From Candidatus Rhodobacter oscarellae (GTDB taxonomy: Bacteria > Pseudomonadota > Alphaproteobacteria > Rhodobacterales > Rhodobacteraceae): a stretch of DNA of 64,000 nucleotides. Of this stretch, positions 1-8,213 are shown piece after piece. A program made the position numbers and the translations under genes. Location: contig NZ_LFTY01000002.1 in assembly GCF_001078595.1 (NCBI RefSeq), forward strand, positions 3,906,036 through 3,970,035, in the 5' to 3' direction. Under the pieces are notes generated by a model, which was given only the letters and a program-made list of their open reading frames with translations, had not been told where the DNA came from and ran no database searches. Position 1 is the stretch's first letter. The number at the start of each line of letters is the position of its first letter.

Positions 1-3
1 CTA

Positions 4-1056
4 AAGCGTTTCGACAAAAGTTTGAATCGGTTGGATTCCCACAGAGCTTGAACTGTGATTCACCTTGATAGGGAGGATCACATCATGCCAGCACCATTGT
101 CGACAGAACTGCGCGACCGCTTTGCGCGTTTGATCAGGGAAGGACTGTCCGGGAGAGAAGCCTCACGCCGCCTTCAGGTTTCTGCCGCCACTGGCGCTCG
201 ATGGGCCGGTCGAATCCGGAGTACCGGGGCTGCCACTGTTGCACTGATGGGACGTCCTGCGGGATCGGGCAAGCTGGCCGACCATATAGAGTTCTTTAGG
301 GAGTTGGTGACGCAGGACCCGGACATCACGTTATTCGAACTGCGTGATGCACTCGCTGATGCGGAAGGGGTTGCGGTCCATCATTCCGCCATTGCGGGGT
401 TGCTCAAGCGCCTCGGCTTCACGCACAAAAAAAGTCGTTGGTGGCCTCCGAGCGCCGCCATGCCAAGGTAAGGCGACGGCGGGCTGATTGGTTTGCTCAT
501 CGCATTCCGGCCGTCGGGGCCTCACCGGATCGTGTTGTCTTCATTGACGAAACCGCCGTGAAGACGAACCTCACGCGGCTACGGGGCTGGGCGTCACGCG
601 GCGAGCGCCTGACCATGGACGCGCCCTTCGGCAGTTGGGGGACGCAGACACTGATTGCCGGTCTGAGCTATGATGCGCTGATCGCACCCTGGGTCATCAA
701 AGGCGCAATGGACGGTCCTGCTTTTGCCGCCTACATCCGCGAAGTGCTGGTGCCCGAAATCACACCCGGCACGGTGGTGATTCTCGACAACCTGGCCACG
801 CATCGCAACAAGGAAGCAGCAGCCGCGCTAAAGGCGCATGGCTGCTGGTTTCTGTACCTGCCGCCACACTCCCCAGACCTCAACCCGATTGAACAAGCTT
901 TCTCGAAGCTCAAGGCCCATCTCCGACGGATCGGAGCACGCTCGTTCACATCCGTCTTCAAAGCCATCGGTGAAATCTGTGACCTGTACGATCCGGAAGA
1001 ATGCTCGAACTACTTCAAGGCCGCTGGATATGTCTCAAACTAATGTCGAAACGCTC
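4..1056 (+). mobile_element. IS630-family insertion sequence
   Basis: The element is about 1.05 kb and is bounded by near-identical 13-bp terminal inverted repeats: AAGCGTTTCGACA at 4-16 and TGTCGAAACGCTC at 1044-1056. Each end is flanked by the dinucleotide TA (2-3 and 1057-1058), the target duplication typical of the IS630/Tc1/mariner superfamily. It carries one transposase gene split over two frames. The window begins two bases outside the left end, so whatever it interrupted on that side cannot be seen. Family assignment is firm from the transposase; the exact ends are inferred from the repeats. Confidence 0.88.
85..1043 (+). CDS. IS630-type DDE transposase, two frames joined by -1 frameshift
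   Basis: The first frame (85-471) encodes an N-terminal winged-helix DNA-binding region ending in FTHKKS. The second frame (from about 434 to 1043) encodes the catalytic domain. They meet at a run of seven A residues at 427-433; a -1 slip there gives HKKKSLVASERR, the normal family sequence, and a product of about 319 aa. The DDE triad is visible as D in VFIDETAVKT, D in VILDNLATHRN and E in SPDLNPIEQAFSKLK. ATG 85 is chosen because GGGAGG lies upstream; an in-frame codon at 55 lacks a ribosome site. Both frames are undamaged, so this looks like programmed frameshifting rather than decay. Confidence 0.88.
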
Positions 1057-1074
1057 TAATGTCGAAACGCTCTA
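1043..1074 (+). repeat. Tandem duplication of the IS right end
   Basis: The 16-bp unit ATGTCGAAACGCTCTA occurs twice in direct tandem, at 1043-1058 and 1059-1074. The first unit is the right inverted repeat plus the TA flank of the IS630 element; the second is an orphan copy. It may be what is left of a second insertion or of an imprecise excision. Confidence 0.85.
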
Positions 1075-1088
1075 ACAGCTGCTCATCC

Positions 1089-1171
1089 AGCCCTATCGGG
1101 CGGTCTTCGCGATGGCTAGGTGTGCCCGTAAGGGCGGTGAGACCGCCCCAGGGCGCGAGGAGCCGAGCCTT
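1089..1171 (+). repeat. Intergenic hairpin repeat, family 3, copy 1
   Basis: Two small hairpins (GCCC-TATC-GGGC at about 1090-1101 and GCCCGTAAGGGC at about 1124-1135) are followed by GGGCGCGAGGAG. The same order of blocks, with the same TTCGC...AGG.GTGCCCG linker, is found at 60731-60795 beside mreB. This copy carries about 19 extra bases before the final block. It is not coding. Confidence 0.6.
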
Positions 1172-1220
1172 CTAAAAAAGAAACTGCCCGCGCCGGACAA
1201 GGGGGAAGTGGCGCGGGCAG
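1171..1220 (-). terminator. Rho-independent terminator of the Hint-domain gene
   Basis: An 11-bp perfect stem (CTGCCCGCGCC at 1184-1194 with GGCGCGGGCAG at 1210-1220, 15-nt loop) is followed on the minus strand by TTTCTTTTTTAGA. It lies about 120 nt beyond the stop of the Hint gene, the only minus-strand gene that could use it. Confidence 0.8.
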
Positions 1221-1342
1221 CTCTTGGTTCAATCGTCACTCTCTCAAAAATGACTTCATGAAACTGCCGGCAGGGTGGGCCGGCGCACGGGCGAGCTGGG
1301 TTTGGGGGGAAAGGCTCGCCCGATCCTTGGATCTCTCTTACT

Positions 1343-2071
1343 TCAGTGCGCAGCGGCCACCTTGGGCGCCACCGGGTCGGTTGGCGGTATAGGGTTCACC
1401 GCGAACCCTTCCTCTTCGTCAAGGCAGGCCACCAGCAGGCGGGCGTCCGCGTGGTCCAGCACCGTGTATTCGGAACTCTTGGTCTCGCCGGGGTCCAGGT
1501 CCACCACATCCAGCGCGCGATGCGCCGGGCAATAGGCCAGTGCGCCCTCGGCGCCGAACACCACCTCGTCGCGTTCGAACTGTAGGACCATGACTTCCAC
1601 GTTCCCGATCGGGGGCACGCGGCTGATCCCGCGCAGGCCCTCAAGGTCAGCGGCGTTCACCAGCGCGAAGGGGTCGTCAAACAGCAGATCCGCCGTGTCG
1701 CTCTCTATCAAGAGCGGCTGCTCGGGCAGGGCGATGAGCTCTTCGTCGTTGCCCAACGCACCCTTTGGAACCTGCAGCGGCCATAGCGCCTTGGGGCAGA
1801 CCTCATCGGCGGCCCATAGCAGCCCGCGGGTCACGCTCTTGACCGGCTGTAGGCCGCGGTCAAAGGTCAGGACCAGATCACCGGCGGTGATCGCCTCGAC
1901 CGGGCGCCATCCAATCGCCGTTGCGACCCGGGTGCCCGCCACCATGCCAAAGGCCAGGCCGCTTTGAATTTTTGCTTGTCGGCCCCAGGCGCCACCGATC
2001 TCTTGCCGATATGCGCGGGGGTCTCCGCCGAATAGTACCTTACTCAGTCCAATCATCTGCCACTCCACCAT
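1343..2071 (-). CDS. Stand-alone Hint-domain (Hedgehog/intein, Hint_2 type) protein
   Basis: The 242-aa protein is nearly all one Hint_2-like domain. Residues from about 43 read VAGTRVATAIGWRPVEAITAGDL, followed by VLTFDRGLQPVKSV and later AYCPAHRALDV. Hint_2 proteins are frequent in Rhodobacterales, usually at the C-terminus of RTX-type secreted proteins; here the domain stands alone with a short N-terminal extension and no signal peptide. The residue before the AGT motif is Val and the region has no Cys, so the usual Hint nucleophile is absent and self-cleavage is unlikely. ATG 2071 begins MVEWQM; a longer in-frame start at 2137 is possible but has no better ribosome site. The cellular role is unknown. 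Confidence 0.8.
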   Translation of the reverse strand: MVEWQMIGLSKVLFGGDPRAYRQEIGGAWGRQAKIQSGLAFGMVAGTRVATAIGWRPVEAITAGDLVLTFDRGLQPVKSVTRGLLWAADEVCPKALWPLQVPKGALGNDEELIALPEQPLLIESDTADLLFDDPFALVNAADLEGLRGISRVPPIGNVEVMVLQFERDEVVFGAEGALAYCPAHRALDVVDLDPGETKSSEYTVLDHADARLLVACLDEEEGFAVNPIPPTDPVAPKVAAAH

Positions 2072-2303
2072 GCTTATCGATTTGGACTGCTCGATGACGC
2101 CAGTACGCTCGATTCGAGCGCCGTTTCTTCGACGCAAAAAGGATTAAATTGGGGCACTTTCTCGCCTTGAGCTTTAATGCGACCGAAGGCGGGGCAATTG
2201 TTAATACGTTCGAAACGCTAGGACCGCTCCAGGCCAAAAGCCACTTTGGAAAAACCAGCGCCGCAGCTTGACGACCCCAGGCGATCAGGTCATCACGCCC
2301 CCC

Positions 2304-3065
2304 ATGCTGATCTACAAAATCCTGCGCGTCGCGGAATGGGCCGCACTGCGCGCCCAGGGCGAGACCGCGGGGGCGCCCATCGATGTCGCCGACGGTTTCG
2401 TGCATTTCTCCACGGCTGATCAGGCACTGGAGACCGCGGCCAAGCATTTCGCGGGCGCCGGGGACCTGGTGCTGCTCGCCCTGGATCCCGGGGCGCTAGG
2501 TGACGCGCTAAAATGGGAGGTCTCCCGCGGTGGCGCGCTCTTTCCGCATCTCTACGCCCCGCTGCGGCTGGTCGATATACTCTGGCACCGGCCTCTGCCT
2601 TTGCTGGATGCCGCGCATGTCTTCCCCGAGGAGGTCGCCGGCCATGTCGACCCGAACCGCGCGCAGTTCGATCAATTCAAGGCGCTCGACCGGGACCATC
2701 CCATCGAGATGCTGAACTTGGTGCGCTTGCGTGACCATGCGGACTACCCAGAGAGCCATTCTTCTTTCGCAGAAAACCGGTCCGGCGCCGAGGCCTACGC
2801 AGCTTACGGGCGCGAGACCGCGCCGATCCTGGCACGGCTAGGTGGCTCGATCCTTTGGCGCGGCCAGTTCCAATCCGTGCTGATTGGCCCCGACAGCGAG
2901 CGTTGGGACCACGCCTTTATCGCCCGCTACCCCTCGGCGCATGCCTTCCTGGCGATGGTGACGGACCCCGGCTACCGCGCCGCGGTGGTGCACCGTCAGG
3001 CGGCGGTGCGCACGTCCCGCCTGCTTAGATGCGCGCCGGACGACGCTGGGGCGTCCTTCGGATGA
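2304..3065 (+). CDS. DUF952-DUF1330 fusion protein
   Basis: The protein is 253 aa. Residues 1 to about 110 match DUF952 ([34 protein letters not shown]), a small enzyme-like fold of unknown activity. Residues from about 125 match DUF1330 ([39 protein letters not shown]), a dimeric ferredoxin-like fold. The two domains are usually separate genes. ATG 2304 is chosen because it begins at the DUF952 homology; an ATG 36 bases earlier adds residues without homology. The stop overlaps the pyrD start in an ATGA, so the two are co-translated. No function can be given from the sequence. Confidence 0.85.
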   Translation: MLIYKILRVAEWAALRAQGETAGAPIDVADGFVHFSTADQALETAAKHFAGAGDLVLLALDPGALGDALKWEVSRGGALFPHLYAPLRLVDILWHRPLPLLDAAHVFPEEVAGHVDPNRAQFDQFKALDRDHPIEMLNLVRLRDHADYPESHSSFAENRSGAEAYAAYGRETAPILARLGGSILWRGQFQSVLIGPDSERWDHAFIARYPSAHAFLAMVTDPGYRAAVVHRQAAVRTSRLLRCAPDDAGASFG

Positions 3066-4111
3066 TTGAGCGGCTTGGTTTGCGCGTGCTGCGCGCGTTT
3101 GATCCGGAAACGGCGCATGGTCTGGCGCTGCGGGCGCTGCATACGCCGTTTGCGCCGCTGCCCGGGGTGGTGACCTCGGACAGGCTGCGGACCCAGCTCG
3201 CGGGCCTCGTCCTGTCTAACCCGGTGGGGCTTGCGGCGGGGTTCGACAAGAACGCCACGGCCATCGCGCCGCTCAGCCGCGCGGGCTTTGGCTGGCTAGA
3301 GGTCGGCGCGGCCACACCGCGCGCGCAGCAAGGCAATCCCAAGCCGCGGCTCTTTCGGCTGACCAAGGACCGGGCCGCGATCAACCGTTTTGGGTTTAAC
3401 AACGAGGGCATGGAGAGCATCGCGGGCCGGCTGGCCCACCGCCCGCGCGCCATCCCCGTGGGCTTGAACCTTGGTGCGAACAAAGACAGCGCGGACCGGG
3501 CTGCGGATTTCGCCCAGGTGCTCGCCCATTGCGGTCCGCATGTGGATTTTGCGACGGTGAACGTGTCCTCGCCCAACACCGAACGGTTGCGCGACCTGCA
3601 GGGCTCCGCCGCCCTTCTGGGCGTCCTCGCCGGGGTCATGGAGGCGCGTGATGCCCTGGCCCGGCCTGTGCCGGTGTTCCTAAAGATCGCGCCGGACCTG
3701 ACGGACGAGGAGATCGCCGAGATCGCCGCGGTCGCACGCCAGTCAAAGGTCGACGCGATCATCGCCACCAACACCACCCTGGACCGGTCGGGGTTGAACA
3801 GCGCGAAGGCTGAGGAGAAAGGCGGGCTCTCTGGCGCGCCGCTCTTTGCGAAATCCACCCAGGTGCTGGCACGGCTCTATGCCGAGACACAGGGCGCGAT
3901 CCCATTGGTCGGGGTGGGCGGCATCAGCACCGCCGAGCAGGCCTATGCCAAGATACGTGCGGGGGCCTCCGCCGTGCAGCTTTATACGGCTATGGTCTAT
4001 GAGGGCGTCTCTTTGGGCGCGCGCATCGCGCGAGAGCTGGACCAACTGCTGGCGCGGGACGGGTTTGCGAACGTGGCCGAGGCGGTCGGAACAGAAGGGC
4101 GCATCAAATGA
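3062..4111 (+). CDS. pyrD: Dihydroorotate dehydrogenase (quinone), class 2
   Basis: This enzyme oxidises dihydroorotate to orotate in UMP synthesis and passes electrons from FMN to membrane quinone. The 349-aa length fits class 2. The N-terminal amphipathic helix ([19 protein letters not shown]) is the membrane/quinone segment. The FMN barrel follows, with [36 protein letters not shown] (the catalytic Ser region of class 2), [11 protein letters not shown] and VGVGGIST. The start at 3062 overlaps the previous stop (ATGA), and its own stop overlaps arsC in the same way, giving a three-gene operon. Confidence 0.97.
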   Translation: MIERLGLRVLRAFDPETAHGLALRALHTPFAPLPGVVTSDRLRTQLAGLVLSNPVGLAAGFDKNATAIAPLSRAGFGWLEVGAATPRAQQGNPKPRLFRLTKDRAAINRFGFNNEGMESIAGRLAHRPRAIPVGLNLGANKDSADRAADFAQVLAHCGPHVDFATVNVSSPNTERLRDLQGSAALLGVLAGVMEARDALARPVPVFLKIAPDLTDEEIAEIAAVARQSKVDAIIATNTTLDRSGLNSAKAEEKGGLSGAPLFAKSTQVLARLYAETQGAIPLVGVGGISTAEQAYAKIRAGASAVQLYTAMVYEGVSLGARIARELDQLLARDGFANVAEAVGTEGRIK

Positions 4112-4446
4112 CGATCACGATCTGGCACAACCCGCGCTGCTCGAAATCGCGCCAAACCCTGGCGCTCCTTGAGGGGCGCGAGGTCGAGATCCGGCTCTAC
4201 GTTCAGGACCCGCCCAGCGCGGCAGAGCTGCGCGATGCGCTGGCGGCTTTGCAGCGTCCCGCGATTGAGCTGGTGCGTACAGGGGAGGCGGAGTTCAAGG
4301 CCGCCGGGCTGACAAAGCAGAGCAGCGAGGACGCCCTCGTTGCCGCCATGGCAAAGCATCCCAAGCTGATCGAGCGCCCTGTGGTGTTTGCCAATGGCAA
4401 AGCCGCGCTGGGGCGGCCACCGGAGGCTGTTCTAAAGCTCCTCTGA
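4108..4446 (+). CDS. arsC: ArsC/Spx-family protein, arsenate reductase-like
   Basis: A 112-aa thioredoxin-fold protein of the glutaredoxin-dependent arsenate reductase type. The catalytic Cys lies in [10 protein letters not shown] (residue 11), with further family arginines in LVRTGE, IERPVV and LGRPPE. Glutaredoxin-coupled ArsC proteins reduce arsenate to arsenite, but no arsenite pump or ArsR regulator is nearby and the gene is coupled to pyrD, so a general redox role like that of YffB is as likely. The ATG overlaps the pyrD stop. A four-hairpin repeat begins 36 nt after its stop. Confidence 0.88.
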   Translation: MTITIWHNPRCSKSRQTLALLEGREVEIRLYVQDPPSAAELRDALAALQRPAIELVRTGEAEFKAAGLTKQSSEDALVAAMAKHPKLIERPVVFANGKAALGRPPEAVLKLL

Positions 4447-4481
4447 AGGCGTTTTTGGGATTGGCGCAGGGATTGGCGCGA

Positions 4482-4624
4482 CGCAATTTTCTTGCAAGAA
4501 AATTGCGAAACTCTTGCAAGAGTTTCTTCGGCGCGCCCCGAAATGATGCCTTAATCGCACGCCCTTGCCGCTTGCGGGCCCACTTTCCTTGGAAGGAAAG
4601 TGCAAATCTCTTGCAAGAGATTTG
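4482..4624 (+). repeat. Four-hairpin repeat cassette, family 1, copy 1
   Basis: Four palindromes in fixed order: A, a perfect 26-bp palindrome at 4482-4507; B, a perfect 20-bp palindrome at 4507-4526; C, a 10-bp stem with a GG loop at 4581-4602; D, a perfect 22-bp palindrome at 4603-4624. A, B and D share the core TCTTGCAAGA; C has TTCCTTGGAAGGAA. The spacer between B and C contains GCGCGCCCCGAAATG and ATCGCAC. The same A-B-spacer-C-D order returns, inverted, at 55074-55213. It lies 36 nt downstream of the arsC stop. The rest of the 4447-4819 gap holds no gene that I can support, only the upstream region of the nucleotidase. Confidence 0.85.
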
Positions 4625-4819
4625 GCCCGCTCAAAGGACCGCTTCAGGCCCATATTGCGCATTCCATTCAAAGCAGGCCCGATGCGCCCACGAGAGCGTA
4701 AATCCGCCGAAGCTTTACGCGGCCGTCACAATGCCATGGCACCTCCCCTAGCATGCACTTTGACTCTCGCTGGGCTTCGCGCCAAGCTGGGGCATCCAAC
4801 GACCCAAGGGGGATTTTTC

Positions 4820-6391
4820 ATGGTATCTCGACTTCTTGCGACGGTCGCCGCGCTCGGCCTGACTGCAGGTATTGCGCAGGCGGACTTCACGCTGACCATC
4901 CTGCACACGAACGACATTCACAGCCGGATCGAGTCGATCAACAAGTATGACAGCACCTGCAACGCGGACGGCGAGGCCGAGGGCAAGTGCTTTGGCGGCG
5001 TGGCCCGGATCAAGGCCGCCGTGGACGCCAAGCGCGCCGCGATGGCGGGCGAGAACCTGCTGGTGCTGGACGCGGGCGATCCGTTCCAGGGCTCGCTGTT
5101 CTACACCACCTATAAGGGCGCGGCGGAGGCCGAGTTCATGGAGGCCATCGGCTATGACGCCATGGCCGTGGGTAACCACGAGTTCGACGATGGCCCGGCG
5201 GGCCTGGCGGGCTTCATCGATGCGGTCTCTTTCCCGGTGGTCTCGGGCAATCTGGATCTCTCCGGCTCGGCGGATCTGAACGGCAAGGTCGCCGATCACC
5301 TGGTGCTTGAGGTCGGCGGACAGAAGGTCGGGATCGTCTCGGCGCTGGCCACGGACACGGTGGACACCTCCTCGCCCGGGCCCGACGTGGTCTTTCAGGA
5401 CGAGATCGAGGCGCTGAAGGCGGATTTTCGGGCGCTGACCGACAGGGGGGTGAACAAGATCATCGCGCTGACCCATGTGGGGCTGCCCAAGGATCTAGAG
5501 ATCGCCGCGGCGGTGCCGGGGCTCGACCTGGTGATCGGCGGGCACTCGCACACGCTGCTCAGCAACACCAGCGACCGCGCCGCGGGCCCCTACCCGACCA
5601 TGGTGGGCGACGTGCCGGTGGTGCAGGCCTATGCCTATTCCAAGTATCTGGGCGAGATCACCCTGACCTTTGACGACGAAGGCAACGTGACCTCGGCGAT
5701 GGGCGAGCCCATGGCGCTGGACGCCTCGGTGACGCCCGATGCCGCCATGGCCGCGCGCGTGGCCGAGATGGGCGGGCCCATCGAAGAGCTCAAGGCGCGC
5801 GTGGTGGCCGAGACCACCGAGGCGATCAACGGCGACCGCGCGGTCTGCCGGGTCGAGGAATGCCCGATGGGCAACCTGGTGGCCGAGGCCATGCTGGACC
5901 GCGTCAAGGACCAGGGCGCGCAGATCGCCATCCAGAACGGCGGCGGGCTGCGCGCCTCCATCGACGGCGGCGAGGTCACCATGGGCGAGGTGCTGACGGT
6001 GCTGCCGTTCCAGAACACGCTCTCGACCTTCGAGGTCACCGGTCAGATGGTGATCGACGCGCTGGAGAACGGCGTCAGCCAGGTGGAAGAGGTCAAGGGC
6101 CGCTTCCCGCAGGTCGCGGGCATGTCGTTTAAGTGGGACCCAAGCGTGGCTCCGGGCGAGGGCCGCATCGTCGAGGTCATGGTCGGCGGCGCGCCGATCG
6201 ACCCCGCGGCGACCTACCTGGCCGTGTCCAACAATTACGTGCGCAGCGGCGGCGACGGCTACAAGATGTTCCGCGACGCCAAGAACGCCTATGATTACGG
6301 GCCTGACCTGGCGGATGTGCTGGCCGAGTACATGGCCAAGACCGGCCCGATCGCGCCGATGACCGATGGGCGGATCAGCCGGGCGGAGTAG
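4820..6391 (+). CDS. Periplasmic 5'-nucleotidase / UshA-like metallophosphatase
   Basis: A 523-aa exported hydrolase that releases phosphate from nucleotides or related esters. Signal peptide: residues 1-21, ending GIAQA-DF. The N-terminal two-metal domain has TILHTNDIHSRIE, LDAGDPFQGS, VGNHEFDDG, ALTHVG and GGHSH, all the expected ligands. The C-terminal substrate domain has NGGGLRASI and SNNYVRSGGDGY, the adenine-stacking and substrate loop. ATG 4820 follows AAGGGGG at a good distance; in-frame upstream ATGs would place the signal peptide internally. The gene has its own promoter region behind the hairpin cassette. The exact substrate (nucleotide, UDP-sugar or cyclic nucleotide) is not decided by sequence. 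Confidence 0.93.
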   Translation: MVSRLLATVAALGLTAGIAQADFTLTILHTNDIHSRIESINKYDSTCNADGEAEGKCFGGVARIKAAVDAKRAAMAGENLLVLDAGDPFQGSLFYTTYKGAAEAEFMEAIGYDAMAVGNHEFDDGPAGLAGFIDAVSFPVVSGNLDLSGSADLNGKVADHLVLEVGGQKVGIVSALATDTVDTSSPGPDVVFQDEIEALKADFRALTDRGVNKIIALTHVGLPKDLEIAAAVPGLDLVIGGHSHTLLSNTSDRAAGPYPTMVGDVPVVQAYAYSKYLGEITLTFDDEGNVTSAMGEPMALDASVTPDAAMAARVAEMGGPIEELKARVVAETTEAINGDRAVCRVEECPMGNLVAEAMLDRVKDQGAQIAIQNGGGLRASIDGGEVTMGEVLTVLPFQNTLSTFEVTGQMVIDALENGVSQVEEVKGRFPQVAGMSFKWDPSVAPGEGRIVEVMVGGAPIDPAATYLAVSNNYVRSGGDGYKMFRDAKNAYDYGPDLADVLAEYMAKTGPIAPMTDGRISRAE

Positions 6392-6523
6392 TCTGCTCTA
6401 CAGCGCCTAGCCTTTGATCTGAGACATCAGATGTCAGCTGGGCGCACTCAACGTCGTCATCCTGTGGTCGCACTGCCAAAGGCTGTGATTCAGGTCTTGG
6501 GCGACGCGCTTTAAGAACTCAGT

Positions 6524-6554
6524 GGAAGGGCCGCGCGATTGTGCGGCCCTTTCC
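6524..6554. terminator. Bidirectional terminator between convergent genes
   Basis: A 9-bp stem AAGGGCCGC (6526-6534) with GCGGCCCTT (6543-6551) lies between the nucleotidase and the convergent dehydratase gene, 14 nt after the stop of the latter. The T runs are short (TTTCC), so its strength is uncertain. Confidence 0.55.
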
Positions 6555-6567
6555 CTTCGGGCGCGCG

Positions 6568-7374
6568 TTAACGCGCGGTCGCCTCCATGCACACCCGCCC
6601 ATCGGGCCCGCGCACCCACATCGCGCCATCCTCGCCCATGCAGATCTCGGCCGCCTCGAAATGCATCAGGGCCGAGGTCGCGCGGAACTCGAACCGGGAG
6701 AGCCCGCCAAGCGCGCGATCCGCCAGCCCGATCAGGCGCTGCGCCAAGAGCGGCCCGTGCACGACCAGCCCGGCATAACCCTCGACCCGTTGGCAATAGT
6801 CCAGATCGTAGTGGATCCGGTGCCCGTTAAAGGTCAGCGCCGAGTAGCGGAACAGCATCGTGGTGTCGAAGCTCGCGGGCTCGGACAGGCGCTCGTCGGT
6901 GCGGGCCAAGGCGACCGGTACGGCGCGCCGCTGGTCGGGCGGGTCGCGGTAAACGATGTCCTGGCGCTCGGACACGCGGGTGACGCCGTTCTGCACGATG
7001 TCGTGGCGCAGCCGCACGAAACCAAGCCGCCCGCTGCGCCCGGTCTTCTCCGAGACATCCTCAACGGTCGAAACCCTCTCGGCGGGCAGACCCAAAGTGA
7101 CCGGGCCGTGGAACTCCAAGGCACCGCCCGCCCACATGCGCTGCGGAAGCCCAAGATCGGGGATCAACCCATGGCCGGTGCGCGGGTGGCTGTCGCGGCC
7201 TAGGCGGTCCGGCGGCTGCGGGTCCCAAAAGTAGATGTGGTGCCAGAAAGGCGGCAACGGATCGCCCGCGCCTGGGGCAGGCCCCGAGAGCCCAAGCGTG
7301 GCGTGCAGTGCCGCCGCGCGCGCGGGGTCCATCACATCGGCAATGGTTTGCATCTCTGGGGTCGCATCATCCAT
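6568..7374 (-). CDS. FAS1-like dehydratase (HTD2 / mesaconyl-C4-CoA hydratase-like hotdog protein)
   Basis: A 268-aa double-hotdog protein. The N-terminal half has PPFWHHIYFWD and DLGLPQRMWAGG; the C-terminal half has the hydratase signature YSALTFNGHRIHYDLDY followed by GLVVHGPLLAQ. This fits the FAS1-like dehydratase / HTD2 group that includes mesaconyl-C4-CoA hydratase, acting on 3-hydroxyacyl or dicarboxylic CoA thioesters. ATG 7374 (MDDATPEMQ) is preferred to an ATG 39 bases earlier because homology begins there. No partner thioester enzyme is adjacent, so the physiological substrate is open. Confidence 0.8.
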   Translation of the reverse strand: MDDATPEMQTIADVMDPARAAALHATLGLSGPAPGAGDPLPPFWHHIYFWDPQPPDRLGRDSHPRTGHGLIPDLGLPQRMWAGGALEFHGPVTLGLPAERVSTVEDVSEKTGRSGRLGFVRLRHDIVQNGVTRVSERQDIVYRDPPDQRRAVPVALARTDERLSEPASFDTTMLFRYSALTFNGHRIHYDLDYCQRVEGYAGLVVHGPLLAQRLIGLADRALGGLSRFEFRATSALMHFEAAEICMGEDGAMWVRGPDGRVCMEATAR

Positions 7375-7491
7375 GATGCGCGCAAGCCTATGCGGCGGCA
7401 TTTGGGAAGGCAATTCGATGCAGGTGACGGCGCTGGGCCACCTCGATCTAGCCGCGCGACCCGAATGGAAATCTGATCTAGATAACCCAGC

Positions 7492-8031
7492 CTATGCCGC
7501 GCGCGCGACCTCGGCGTGAAGCGCCTGCACCAACTCCTCCAGGCTTGCCGCATAACGCGCATTCGTCAGCCGCCCCTCGGCGTCGAACTGGTCCGCCCCT
7601 CCGGCGATCAGCACCGCAGGCCCAGCGATCAGGCGCGGGCGAAAGGACAGCATCGCGAGGCGCAGCGCAAACTGCGCGGCCTCGCCGCCCGTGCGGCCCG
7701 CGGTGGCCGAGACAATCGCCACCGGCTTGTCGCGCCAGGGGTTGCCCTTGACGCGGCTTACCCAGTCGAGCGCGTTTTTGAGCACGCCAGAGAGGGATTT
7801 GTTGTATTCCGGCGTTGCGATGATGATGGCGTCGGCCGCAGCGATCTGATCGGCCAGCGCCTGGACCTCGGCGGGAATGCCCTCGGCCTCCAGATCCCCG
7901 TCGTAAAGCGGCAGGCGCAGGTTGCCCTCAATATGGGTGCCGCCGAACAGGCGGCCCGCCTCGCGCAGCAGCATCCCGTTTAGGGATGCCTTGCGCAGGG
8001 ACCCGTTCAGGCTGAGTAGCGAATGCGCCAT
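7492..8031 (-). CDS. NAD(P)H-dependent FMN reductase
   Basis: A 179-aa flavodoxin-fold protein of the NADPH-dependent FMN reductase / quinone reductase family. The FMN phosphate loop is LNGSLRKASLN at the N-terminus, and the flavin-binding TPEYNKSLSGVLKNALDW motif lies in the middle, as in ChrR and YieF. ATG 8031 is chosen because AAAGGAG precedes it; a longer in-frame start at 8151 has no family homology. The gene is divergent from ggt, and 8032-8213 serves both promoters. Confidence 0.88.
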   Translation of the reverse strand: MAHSLLSLNGSLRKASLNGMLLREAGRLFGGTHIEGNLRLPLYDGDLEAEGIPAEVQALADQIAAADAIIIATPEYNKSLSGVLKNALDWVSRVKGNPWRDKPVAIVSATAGRTGGEAAQFALRLAMLSFRPRLIAGPAVLIAGGADQFDAEGRLTNARYAASLEELVQALHAEVARAA

Positions 8032-8213
8032 AGTGTATTCTCCTTTTGCTGGCGCTAATGTGCGGACTGGTCTTGAAAATGCAAATGCGTTTCGGCGCGC
8101 AGAGGCCGTGCGGTGCGGCGGCGGCAGGCTGGCATGTGCGCTTGCGCCCATTCCATGCCGCGCGAACCGCGCTAAGATGATTCCACATTAAGGCGACATT
8201 TTGGAGGCGACGC

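Noticed and set aside
4482-4624. CRISPR-like array
   Set aside because: The palindromes differ from each other, there are no equal-length unique spacers and no cas genes.
4565-4819. N-terminal extension of the 5'-nucleotidase
   Set aside because: It would translate hairpins C and D of the repeat and place the signal peptide inside the protein; ATG 4820 has a proper ribosome site.
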